NCBI RefSeq assembly: GCF_000482245.1
Contig: NZ_AWNH01000025.1
Location: forward strand, 1 to 47,813
Length of the DNA: 47,813 nucleotides
Direction of reading: 5' to 3'
DNA from: Leptolyngbya sp. Heron Island J
Lineage (GTDB): Bacteria > Cyanobacteriota > Cyanobacteriia > Phormidesmidales > Phormidesmidaceae
The notes beneath the pieces were generated by a model. That model worked only from the letters and a program-made list of their open reading frames with translations. It was not told where the DNA came from and made no database searches. Numbering within the stretch: the stretch's first letter is position 1; every line of letters begins with the position of its first letter. Of the stretch, positions 8,691 to 16,602 are shown one piece after another. A program made the position numbers and the translations under genes.

Positions 8691-9211
8691 TATTTCAAGA
8701 CCTTATCCTACAAAACTTTGGTCCCTACAAAGGCCGCCATTGCATTAACCTTTTGCCCGATGCCGATCGGCCTATTGTGCTATTTGGTGGCCTCAACGGT
8801 GGTGGCAAAACCACCCTGATGGATGCCCTGCGCCTGGTGCTCTACGGGCAGCGTGCCCAGTGCTCCACCCGCAACAACCTGGCCTATGCCGACTTTCTCA
8901 ACCAGTGTCGCAACCGCCACGCCAACGGCACCCCCACCCAGCTAGAACTCAGCTTTTTACTTACCCTCAACAATGCCGCCCAACCCACAGAATTTCGCAT
9001 ACGCCGCACCTGGGATACCCTGGGCAAAAAGGAGCGAGATACCCTGGAAGTATTTGAAGATACTGAGCTAAAGCCAGACCTGGTCAACGGCTGGGATGGT
9101 GAGATCGAAACTCTCCTACCCCTGGGCATTTCCAACCTGTTTCTGTTTGATGGCGAACAGGTCAAAGAACTGGCTGAGCGAGATAACCTGTCCCCTTCCT
9201 GCGGACAGTAA
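8687..9211 (+). pseudogene. dndD: Truncated dndD (DNA phosphorothioation ATPase, N-terminal part)
   Basis: 174 codons that match the beginning of DndD, the SMC-like ATPase of the Dnd complex. It has QDLILQNFGPYKG at the start, P-loop GGLNGGGKTTLMDAL near 35-48, QLELSF, and FLFDGEQVKELAE near 150-162. Full-length DndD is about 650-700 residues. Here the coiled-coil and the Walker B half are absent, and after NLSPS the frame runs six residues into a stop. At that point the +1 frame is dndE. A single deletion of roughly 1.5 kb or more between dndD and dndE explains this. It is non-functional as it stands. Confidence 0.8.
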
Positions 9212-9422
9212 CGTAGAAATGACATGGCAAGTATTTGGTGGTCCTATTGCTGATTTGTTACTAATTGCCCTTAAGCAGCGTTGTCACGATGACGGTATAG
9301 ATACCGATGATGAAACCCTTGCTCAGCAACTAAGGTTACACCTACATCGAGGAATCGGCTATCTTGCCGGTGATCCCAACATCAAAAAACTTGAAGATTT
9401 TATCGAGCTAACAACGTTGTAG
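9186..9422 (+). pseudogene. dndE: 5'-truncated dndE fused to the dndD stub
   Basis: In the +1 frame relative to the dndD fragment, the sequence reads PLPADSNVEMTWQVFGG, then LLLIALKQRCHDDGI, then LRLHLHRGIGYLAGD. This is the conserved C-terminal two-thirds of DndE, the small DNA-binding subunit of the Dnd complex. The N-terminal 40-50 residues are missing and no start codon of its own is visible. The boundary with dndD lies near 9186. Its presence immediately after a dndD start shows that the original order was dndD-dndE on this strand. Confidence 0.75.
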
Positions 9423-9437
9423 AGATTGAATGAAACG

Positions 9438-9797
9438 CTATAGTCTTTCAGAAACCTTCTTCTGCTCATCAGTCGATGACTTTTTATCATAGAAAATAAG
9501 CCCGACTCGATTAATGTGATCAATCACATCTGGATCTTCAATATGGCTAAAAATCGACAGGTCAAACAGATACGGCAACAATAAATCATCTAACTGATGT
9601 TCAATGGATAACAACTGCTCGTGAGAAATTTGCTTACCTACGAGAGTTAAATCAATATCTGAACCGGCTCGATAGGTACCTTTAGCTCGTGAACCGTACA
9701 AAATAACCCGTTCAATTTCAGTATATTGCTGAAAAATACTTGAAATATCCTCAATAGTCCTCGATTCAAGGCCAAATTTTAGGTTTTTACTCTCCAT
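9438..9797 (-). CDS. MNT-type nucleotidyltransferase, antitoxin of the HEPN/MNT pair
   Basis: 119 residues. The signature GSX10DXD is exact: G35-S36 in ILYGSRAKG, and D47 and D49 in AGSDIDLTLVG. It corresponds to MntA of type VII toxin-antitoxin systems, which inactivates the HEPN RNase by adding AMP to a tyrosine. The gene overlaps the upstream HEPN gene by 11 bp and is the last gene of the dndC operon. It converges with the dndE fragment (15 bp between stops). All catalytic residues are present, so this pair is probably active. Confidence 0.8.
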   Translation of the reverse strand: MESKNLKFGLESRTIEDISSIFQQYTEIERVILYGSRAKGTYRAGSDIDLTLVGKQISHEQLLSIEHQLDDLLLPYLFDLSIFSHIEDPDVIDHINRVGLIFYDKKSSTDEQKKVSERL

Positions 9798-10212
9798 TCT
9801 GTAGTTCCTCAGTCTGTAGAGCCTGCATCTTGACTTGCAGTTTTACAAACAAATCAAAGAATCGACCTTTTATATTGGCTGCGATCGCTTGAGCCGTTGT
9901 CTGATTGTAAGTATGGCTAGTACGATTTCGCTCTTTAATCATATCCATCCAGCTACCACCATCTTCAATTAGACCCACATTAAAGGCAAGGCGGGTGGCA
10001 TCGCGAGAACCATAGATGTTTTGATTTCCTTGATACTGCAGATAATCTTTCAAGACATTCCAGGCTAGTTCATGGGTATATTCAAACGCCTGGATTAACC
10101 CTTGCTCTTCCAGTTCATTCAATTCACCCTTATCAATAAACTTCGTAAGCTGAGCCAAGGCTCGTTCGTAGTTTGCAAATCGCTGCTTCCATCGAATATC
10201 TGGATCCGTCAT
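9787..10212 (-). CDS. HEPN-domain RNase toxin (HepT-like)
   Basis: 141 residues of the HI0074/nucleotidyltransferase-substrate-binding type. The active-site motif RX4HXY is exact at residues 95-102 (R95, H100, Y102 in RNRTSHTY). In HepT the arginine and histidine cut RNA and the tyrosine is the AMPylation target of the partner. Upstream helices (QAFEYTHELAWNVLKDYLQ) match the family. It overlaps the MNT gene by 11 bp and starts 10 bp after the HARE-HTH gene, so it is co-transcribed with dndC. The toxic activity is inferred from the family. Confidence 0.8.
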   Translation of the reverse strand: MTDPDIRWKQRFANYERALAQLTKFIDKGELNELEEQGLIQAFEYTHELAWNVLKDYLQYQGNQNIYGSRDATRLAFNVGLIEDGGSWMDMIKERNRTSHTYNQTTAQAIAANIKGRFFDLFVKLQVKMQALQTEELQNGE

Positions 10213-10222
10213 AGAAATGAGC

Positions 10223-10480
10223 CTAACTTACCTCCTGTTTTAGCTCATATCGCTTATCAGGAAGTTTAGTAAACCATGCAGATGATACCGTCCGCTTTTT
10301 CCCTTCACTATCACACCACCGCTCAATTGCCGAGCGTACAATTTGCCTCGGGCTTTTAGCATTAGATGTATAGAGATTTTTCGCTTGGATAATTTGAGTG
10401 ATCTCGGCTGCGGTCATCGGAGACTCCGCCTCTTTGAGAATCTCAATTCCAATCTGGGCAATAGTTTTCTTTTTTTCCAT
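10223..10480 (-). CDS. HARE-HTH domain protein
   Basis: 85 residues. The order IAQIGIEILKEAESPMTAAEIT, then SPRQIVRSAIERWC, matches the winged-helix HARE-HTH (HB1/ASXL) module (PF05066 type), proposed to link DNA modification recognition to nucleases. It usually occurs fused to restriction enzymes; a free-standing copy inside a dndC operon is unusual. It starts 21 bp after dndC and ends 10 bp before the HEPN gene. It could be a DNA-binding partner of DndC or a regulator of the toxin pair; the sequence cannot decide. Confidence 0.6.
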   Translation of the reverse strand: MEKKKTIAQIGIEILKEAESPMTAAEITQIIQAKNLYTSNAKSPRQIVRSAIERWCDSEGKKRTVSSAWFTKLPDKRYELKQEVS

Positions 10481-10501
10481 AGCTTTAGCGATGAAAGAGC
10501 A

Positions 10502-11698
10502 TCAAAATAATAATGGCTGAATACTGCCATCTGGCAGTATTTCTGGCAACCACATATCCCCACGATGCTCAGTGCCATCCCATTTTTCAGGCCAGGTTTC
10601 AGCATCAATTAACTCATGAATCCGTGCCAGTTCTTCATCGTTAATCAGCATGACCCCAGGTTGACCAACAGCTCGAGCTCTCTGATTCACCTCATCCTGG
10701 ATTGCTAAAATTTCTGCCAATATTTCCCGCCGAGCATCTAGATGCAATGGTCCTAAACGCCCTTGTTTTTTCGCTAGGGTGCCATCTTTACGCAGTTCAC
10801 CATGTTTTCTTAGCCGATACTGGGGCTGCTTAATTCGCCAATACAAAGGTCTTAGCTGCTGTAACGGAGCCAAATATGCCCACTTAGGATTTGCTACCAC
10901 ACGGTCTAAAGCAGAGTCCTTCTGTACCAGCGGGCATCCAATACATCCCGTTCGAGCATTCATCGGCTCCGTCTCACCTAGCTCATCTTGAGGATCGTGG
11001 CCGTATACTTCCGCGATCGCAAACGTCGGATAACCCAGATCCACATCCGCCTGCACCAGCCAGTCCCAAATATGACACACACGCCAGTGCAGCAAAGGAG
11101 CCAGTGTATCGGCCACCGCATTGGCCGATGAATGCTGAAACCACCCCTGACCGCACTCACCGCCATCCTTCGTGCAGCTCATGGCAATCCGCTGGTCTCG
11201 TGCCGCGCTCTCCCCAATGCGCACACCCGTCAGCATCAAAAACTTTTCGCCCCGTTCCTGCCGCAGCGCCTCCAGTTCCCGCTCCATGCTCATCACCTTG
11301 AGCTTAGGCGTACACCAACGGAACGTATTACTAGGTGGCGGTACACCACGCCCGAGCATGTAAACAAAGTAGCGATGGTCCAGCTCAGGCAGCACTACAC
11401 GAGTATCGAACCCTTGAGAACGCAGCTTATCCAGCAGGTTCATTGCCGCATTGTGCAAAGGGGGCAACTCTTGACGAGTATCAGCGTACAAAATCGTGAC
11501 GCTCTCGGGCTGTGGAATTCTACCGGTTTTTAACAAATGAGCAACTAACGTTACAGTCGCTGAAGAATCTTTGCCGCCGCTGAATGCAATGGCCCAATGC
11601 TTGTATAAAGCTCCATAGGCGGTCAGGGAGTCGGTGGTCAGCTCAATGCTGCGCTCCAATGACAGTCGTTCAGTTTCAAATAGACTGAGATTTCGCAT
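10502..11698 (-). CDS. dndC: DNA phosphorothioation sulfurtransferase DndC
   Basis: 398 residues. The PP-loop AFSGGKDSSATV at about 38-49 binds ATP, as in PAPS reductases. Cysteines at CTKDGGECGQ and TGCIGCP lie where DndC places its 4Fe-4S ligands. WCTPKLKV and MLTGVRIGES are also family features. DndC activates DNA and transfers sulfur from the DndA/IscS cysteine desulfurase into the backbone. The gene looks intact and heads a four-gene operon (dndC, HARE-HTH, HEPN, MNT). No dndA or dndB lies in the window, and dndD/dndE are broken on the opposite strand, so this DndC has no local partner. Confidence 0.85.
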   Translation of the reverse strand: MRNLSLFETERLSLERSIELTTDSLTAYGALYKHWAIAFSGGKDSSATVTLVAHLLKTGRIPQPESVTILYADTRQELPPLHNAAMNLLDKLRSQGFDTRVVLPELDHRYFVYMLGRGVPPPSNTFRWCTPKLKVMSMERELEALRQERGEKFLMLTGVRIGESAARDQRIAMSCTKDGGECGQGWFQHSSANAVADTLAPLLHWRVCHIWDWLVQADVDLGYPTFAIAEVYGHDPQDELGETEPMNARTGCIGCPLVQKDSALDRVVANPKWAYLAPLQQLRPLYWRIKQPQYRLRKHGELRKDGTLAKKQGRLGPLHLDARREILAEILAIQDEVNQRARAVGQPGVMLINDEELARIHELIDAETWPEKWDGTEHRGDMWLPEILPDGSIQPLLF

Positions 11699-11826
11699 CA
11701 GGCTCCTAGGACTAGCGCTAGTTTATCTATTAAACGCTATATCTAGAGTGCATTAAAGAATTAGTTCACACAGTAATGTTTAGTTTATCTCAGTTTTAGA
11801 ACATATGTATTGAGTTTTGTAGGACC

Positions 11827-13917
11827 ATGGCATCTTTCCCAGCGATGACGTCTGAGCAGTTGGTTTCTGCGCCACCTAATCTGGTGCAGCAATGCCAGCA
11901 CAGTACTTTAGGGAAATGCTTGCCAGGGGCCTTTTATGTACACATTTCCACCTTACGTCATCTAGATAAAGCATTACAGCAATACGAGGCTAAGGCTCGC
12001 CCCTATCTGCGAGACGATATTCCCCTGACCCTAGTTAAATTTCATTTCGAGCAGCCTAAGCTGTCTTACCTTTACTACCCTGACTTTGATCAGGTAGCCC
12101 ATCCTGCCCTCCATGCCAGTATTCAAGTTAGTCTTGTCACTGGGCAGTTGCACTATCGTGACTATAGTCAAACGCCCAATCCCCCTGTCCTACATCGTAA
12201 AGAAACCTTTGTTGCTCCTGATTATCCGCGCTATCAAGACTTTGTAGAACTGACGCGCCAACAGGAAGCATTTGGTCTCCTGGATAACTCGCGGGTTATT
12301 GGCACACAGCAGGGATGGCAGGCTCGGCTACAGCAGCACAAACTGATTATCCATGACCATGCCTTAGCGTGTCCGCTTACGCCTAAACAAGCGATCGCAA
12401 AACCCAAAATTGAACGCCATAAAGCCGCTATCGTCCGTAAGGCACTTTCTAAGCCGGTTCGCTTAGCCTTGGAAGCCGGTTTATTTACCTCACAGATGAG
12501 TTTCTTTGATTACGGCTGTGGCCATGGGGGAGATGTCAGTCGCATCGGTCAAAAAGGGTTTCAGGCTATGGGCTGGGACCCTTTTTATCAGCCAAATAGT
12601 CCGCAGCAACTAGCCGATATCGTTAATCTAGGCTATGTTATCAATGTGATCGAAGATTTGGCTGAACGTCGTGAAGCCTTGCTCCAAGCCTGGCAGCTTA
12701 CCCAGCGGGTAATGATCGTGGCTGCTCAGGTGCTAGTAGCCGACAGCCGCCGAGGTCTGGTGGCTTACGAAGACGGGATTATTACCCGTCGCAATACGTT
12801 TCAAAAGTATTACGAACAGGAAGAGTTAAAAGCCTACATTGATCAAGTTTTGGGCGTGGACGCGATTCCTGCTGCTTTAGGTATCTACTTTGTCTTTCGT
12901 GATCCATCCCAGGCCGAGGCATTTCGAGCCTCGCGATTTCGTTCTCGGGCAACAATGCCTAGGGTTCGTCTCAGCGTTAAACGCTTTGAGGAATGCAAGG
13001 CACTGCTACAGCCGCTGATGGATTTTGTAACTGAGCGAGGCCGAGTGCCAACTGCTGATGAGCTGTTACCCGAACAGCTAGAACCGCTGACTCGCGAATT
13101 TGGTTCGGTGAAGCGGGCATTTAATGTGGTAGTCAAGGTGACGGATACGGGGGAGTGGGATGCGATCGCAACCAAACGCCGTCAGGATCTCCTGGTATAC
13201 CTGGCCCTCAGTCACTTTGGTAAACGACCCAAACTACGAGATTTGAGCCCTGTCGTACAAAACGATATCAAAGCGCTCTTTAGCAGTTATCGCCAAGCTT
13301 GTACTGCTGCCGACTTAATGTTGCTAAGTCTAGGTAACTTGGAACTACTAGCCAACCACTGCCAACAAAGCACAGTTGGCAAACAGATGCCCGATTCTCT
13401 CTGGGTTCATCTGTCAGCATTGGAGAAGCTTGATCCACTGCTGAGACTATATGAAGGTTGTGTATCAAGAACTCTAGGCCGTCCGATAGAAGCCACAGTC
13501 GTCAAACTTAACTACACCAAACCTCAAATCACCTATCTGTTTTTTCCAGATTTTGATAATGTGCCACATCCCATACTGCACACCAGCATGAAAGTTGGCT
13601 TACAAGATTTACAAGTACGCTACCGAGACTTTGATCCACAGGATGATCCCCCTATCCTGCTCCAAAAGGAACTACTGTTATCACCCGACTATCCCAACTA
13701 CGACAAATTTGCCAAACTCAGTCGCCAAGAACAAGATTGGGGAGTATTAGACGGCTCTAGTTACATCACCCTCAATGATTGGAATCAACGTCTTGATGAA
13801 CAGTGTACTCAGCTGCAAGGATATCGCTTAGCATGGCGTAAAGATGCTGATCCCTATACCCTTAAACTGCGCAAGTCTCAGGTTCGTGCCCGGCAGAGAG
13901 TAAAGAGTGAAGAGTAG
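11827..13917 (+). CDS. DNA phosphorothioation-associated methyltransferase with duplicated flanking module
   Basis: 696 residues, divergent from dndC with 128 bp between them. A class I SAM-binding motif FDYGCGHGGDVSRI is near 227-240, with WDPF at the end of strand 2. This is the family found beside dnd genes as a putative methyltransferase. The core is flanked by two related modules, at about 18-172 and 509-675. Each carries an STxGK segment, a TLVKF/TVVKL strand, a YPDFD/FPDFD motif followed by HPxLH, a YRDY/YRDF strand, and a DYPxY block. The substrate is unknown; tRNA or DNA are guesses. The ATG follows an AGGA at short spacing. Confidence 0.75.
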   Translation: MASFPAMTSEQLVSAPPNLVQQCQHSTLGKCLPGAFYVHISTLRHLDKALQQYEAKARPYLRDDIPLTLVKFHFEQPKLSYLYYPDFDQVAHPALHASIQVSLVTGQLHYRDYSQTPNPPVLHRKETFVAPDYPRYQDFVELTRQQEAFGLLDNSRVIGTQQGWQARLQQHKLIIHDHALACPLTPKQAIAKPKIERHKAAIVRKALSKPVRLALEAGLFTSQMSFFDYGCGHGGDVSRIGQKGFQAMGWDPFYQPNSPQQLADIVNLGYVINVIEDLAERREALLQAWQLTQRVMIVAAQVLVADSRRGLVAYEDGIITRRNTFQKYYEQEELKAYIDQVLGVDAIPAALGIYFVFRDPSQAEAFRASRFRSRATMPRVRLSVKRFEECKALLQPLMDFVTERGRVPTADELLPEQLEPLTREFGSVKRAFNVVVKVTDTGEWDAIATKRRQDLLVYLALSHFGKRPKLRDLSPVVQNDIKALFSSYRQACTAADLMLLSLGNLELLANHCQQSTVGKQMPDSLWVHLSALEKLDPLLRLYEGCVSRTLGRPIEATVVKLNYTKPQITYLFFPDFDNVPHPILHTSMKVGLQDLQVRYRDFDPQDDPPILLQKELLLSPDYPNYDKFAKLSRQEQDWGVLDGSSYITLNDWNQRLDEQCTQLQGYRLAWRKDADPYTLKLRKSQVRARQRVKSEE

Positions 13918-13980
13918 AGAGGAAAGAGTCACTCTTCATCCCCCTTCGACAAGCTCAGGGCAAGCTTCACTCTTCATCCC
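13918..13980. repeat. Intergenic repeat between convergent genes
   Basis: A 13-bp direct repeat CACTCTTCATCCC occurs at 13930-13942 and 13968-13980. It flanks the segment CCTTCGACAAGCTCAGGGC, a type of short interspersed repeat seen in many cyanobacterial intergenic gaps. The second copy overlaps the end of the next gene. An AGAGTGAAGAG stretch just before it can pair with these repeats, so a hairpin could form between the two convergent genes. Confidence 0.5.
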
Positions 13981-14552
13981 TGCACCTGCCTTTGCCAATG
14001 CTGTACACCCTTCTTAGTCGGTGTTCCATGCTCGGTAAACGCCCAAATCTGCCGCTTATGCTGTGGTCCATAGCTAATATGGATAGGGCGATTCGTTCCA
14101 TAGTAATAAAGCGAATCAAAGGGTAAGGCCTGGCCTAAGATCCACTCCACCAGGGCATTACTGTCTAGGTCCACAATTCTAAAATCACAGGCAGCCCCTA
14201 AGCGATCGCAATAGTAACGACCATTACGATTCTTCTCATGGGCCATATGTTGATCTACGCTAGGAGTGGACTTACCATTCTTTAGGCCCGTCACTGGATC
14301 TCTTTTTGCTAAAAAACGCTTTAAGTCCAACGAGCAAAAGCCATAGGTTAGCTCAAACCGTGCCCGCCCATATTGGGCTATGACTGGGTCAATAATGTAG
14401 TGACACAGTGCCTGTAAAGCCGGAATGGTTTCTTCTAGATTGTTAGGAAATGGTTCGATGGAATCAGCCCATCGACTATATGTCTGTGTACATGTACAAA
14501 GTTCTGCTAGGGCCAGGTATTGCCCCAAACGAATTGACTTTTGAGCTTTCAC
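13974..14552 (-). CDS. Peptidase M15-like hypothetical protein
   Basis: 192 residues. The C-terminal half resembles the D-Ala-D-Ala carboxypeptidase M15 fold used in phage and mobile elements: a helix ending IIDPVIAQYG, then LGAACDFRIVD in the place of GxAxDF, then a FDSLYYY strand and IHISYG with a late histidine. The first zinc histidine of the SxHxxGxAxD motif is replaced by aspartate at the matching position, although SVDQHMAHE nearby could supply one. Catalysis is therefore doubtful. It converges on the Dnd-associated methyltransferase (56 bp between stops) and follows the oxylipin operon. It may belong to either; the function is not known. Confidence 0.45.
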   Translation of the reverse strand: MKAQKSIRLGQYLALAELCTCTQTYSRWADSIEPFPNNLEETIPALQALCHYIIDPVIAQYGRARFELTYGFCSLDLKRFLAKRDPVTGLKNGKSTPSVDQHMAHEKNRNGRYYCDRLGAACDFRIVDLDSNALVEWILGQALPFDSLYYYGTNRPIHISYGPQHKRQIWAFTEHGTPTKKGVQHWQRQVQG

Positions 14553-14586
14553 AGCAATACATTGCTAGACTAGCATTACTTCAATA

Positions 14587-15159
14587 CTAACTATCTCTTG
14601 CTTCCGTGTCTTGAGCAATGACTAAGCATTCAGGATCAACCTTTTTCAGCATATCTTGAAAAGCAGGGGTGTACTGGCCATTTTCATCGACAATACGGCG
14701 TAGAACATATTCACCTACCCTAGGTAAGCCCCCAAACCAAACATTTTTGCGGTCCCAAAGATCGCCATTGTTAGTGTTCTCATGCTGACACATTGTGGCA
14801 TCAAGTATCCAACGTGGCACAGGGATACCAAAGGTGATGGGGGTAATTTGAGCCTGTTGCAAACTATCATCCTCAAATTCAATTTTGTACCGAAAGTGAG
14901 AAATTTTTGCTGCTAACAACAGAAACCATCCTAAAAGGTTGCTGTGAAAGGTCCATTGGGTGGGGCCTGTGACGGGCAAGGTGAGGCAGTTTGTCTGTTC
15001 ATCCCAGTCCAGGTTATACATGGTGATGCAATCATCGGGGAGTGGATTTCCATCCATGAAAAAGACGCCTTTTAACACATCAGGTAGTTTGGTGGGGCGA
15101 GTGGAGGTCATCCAAGAGGCAATGTTTTCAAACTTTTGAGCGACTACGGAGTCTGTCAT
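14587..15159 (-). CDS. Unknown 190-residue protein downstream of the P450
   Basis: I do not recognise this family. It has no signal peptide. A hydrophobic stretch (NLLGWFLLLAAKI, near 88-100) looks like a buried helix or strand rather than a clear membrane span. Tryptophan- and proline-rich parts (IPVPRWILDATMC, NVWFGGLPRVGEY) suggest a compact domain, and the two halves show no obvious internal repeat. It starts 57 bp after the P450 stop, on the same strand, so it is probably the third gene of the lipoxygenase operon. It ends 34 bp before the M15-like gene. Confidence 0.6.
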   Translation of the reverse strand: MTDSVVAQKFENIASWMTSTRPTKLPDVLKGVFFMDGNPLPDDCITMYNLDWDEQTNCLTLPVTGPTQWTFHSNLLGWFLLLAAKISHFRYKIEFEDDSLQQAQITPITFGIPVPRWILDATMCQHENTNNGDLWDRKNVWFGGLPRVGEYVLRRIVDENGQYTPAFQDMLKKVDPECLVIAQDTEARDS

Positions 15160-15216
15160 AGTTACTAGTCCTTAAAGTGAATATTTAATCAACAGATTCT
15201 TGAGCTTGGTGTTTGA

Positions 15217-16575
15217 TTAGGCTTTAGCTATAAATCCCTGTAGCTCTAGTTCATTCGGGGTGACAGCTGTAACTTTTTCAAGGTCCCATTTCACTTCTGT
15301 AAACTGTTGCCACTGGTGCTGCTTCAACAGATACATGCAAAACACTTTAATTAACTCGATGGATAGAGACTTCCCCGGACAGACTCGCTCATGGGCATCA
15401 CCATTCCATGACAGCAGATCAGAAAAATCTCTTGTGACTGAAAACTTATCTGGATTTTGATATCTGTTGGCATCACGGTTAGCCGTAAAGATGGAACCGA
15501 GTAAGCGTGTTCCCTTATGGAAAGGACATTTCTGACCGCTTACTTCTAACTCTCCTGCTTCTGTAGCGAGCTGACTGACAAAACGGACAGGAGGATATAG
15601 GCGAGCGGTTTCTAAAATAACATTGTTAAGGAGGGTTGCTTGTTGAAGACAACTGCCAGTCAATGCGTCTGTGCCTGGCCAGAGGTTTTCGATTTCTTGC
15701 CTTACGTCTGCTTGGAGAGAGTCATTTAAGCATAAGACACCGATGACAGACCCCATAAGAGCGCTAGTTCCTGCTGTGCCAGCAATATGAATCATATCAA
15801 ACAGACCATTGGCAATCTGCTCGGGGGTAAGCTCATACTGTTTGCCGATGTCCACATAGGTCGCCCATTTGGGAGAGGTTTGATAGCGTTGGGCTAGCTG
15901 TTTGCGATGCTTTAGAATAGGACCTGTTTTAAAGGCCAGCAGTCCACGACTGACAAAATTGGGCAAAGAGGCCAGGGGTAAGCCTTTGATGTAGGCGCGT
16001 GAGGCAGTGACTTCCTCCTCAGTCAGGGAGATTTCGAAGACTAGATGGTGTAAGATCTTCACCATAAAGCGGGGTAGATCGTCCCCAATGTGTAATTTCC
16101 CCTGTTTTGTCGCATCGCCTAGAAAACGATCGATATAACGTCCTAAGTCATCTGGCTGTTCCAATGGGTTGGGCAGAGCCTGCTTAAAGATGGCTCGCAT
16201 GCCGGTGTGCTCTTGGCCATTCATACCCAGGCTTAAGGGATGATTGAGCATATATCCCGGATCGATGATTCTAATAATACCCAGGTCGTTACTGCGGACT
16301 TGGGGCTCAACCTGCATCAGCTTTTTGACTTGGGCATGATCGGCATGCATGATGGCATGGTCAACGGCAAAAAAGGTGTCGCCGATATGTTCTTTTCGAA
16401 TATAGAGAAAGTCTCGCCAGGCTTTGAGGATGGTAAATCCTTCTTTGTAATAGGACTTGAGGCGCAAGAGTTTCCCAATGGTGCTGTTGTAGCCTACTTT
16501 TGCCAGTCTCTGAGAGAGTTGAATTTGGCGGTCGTGATCCTTGAGTACTTTTTGCGTCAGTGTGGTGATGTCCAT
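15217..16575 (-). CDS. Cytochrome P450 with CYP74-like features
   Basis: 452 residues from the ATG at 16575 (a TTG four codons upstream is possible). The heme-thiolate cysteine is at residue 399 in WNGDAHERVCPGKSLS. The K-helix ExxR is at 322-325 (ETAR), followed by YPPVRFVSQLA. The I-helix reads HIAGTAGTSA, so the usual acidic residue before the threonine is a glycine. The loss of that acid, the PPV segment and the WNG before the cysteine recall CYP74 enzymes (allene oxide synthase, hydroperoxide lyase). Those rearrange lipoxygenase products without O2 or a reductase. The adjacent lipoxygenase gene 27 bp upstream supports this; the exact product is unknown. Confidence 0.7.
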   Translation of the reverse strand: MDITTLTQKVLKDHDRQIQLSQRLAKVGYNSTIGKLLRLKSYYKEGFTILKAWRDFLYIRKEHIGDTFFAVDHAIMHADHAQVKKLMQVEPQVRSNDLGIIRIIDPGYMLNHPLSLGMNGQEHTGMRAIFKQALPNPLEQPDDLGRYIDRFLGDATKQGKLHIGDDLPRFMVKILHHLVFEISLTEEEVTASRAYIKGLPLASLPNFVSRGLLAFKTGPILKHRKQLAQRYQTSPKWATYVDIGKQYELTPEQIANGLFDMIHIAGTAGTSALMGSVIGVLCLNDSLQADVRQEIENLWPGTDALTGSCLQQATLLNNVILETARLYPPVRFVSQLATEAGELEVSGQKCPFHKGTRLLGSIFTANRDANRYQNPDKFSVTRDFSDLLSWNGDAHERVCPGKSLSIELIKVFCMYLLKQHQWQQFTEVKWDLEKVTAVTPNELELQGFIAKA

Positions 16576-16602
16576 GATGGTTTTCAATGGTGTGTGCGTG
16601 TT

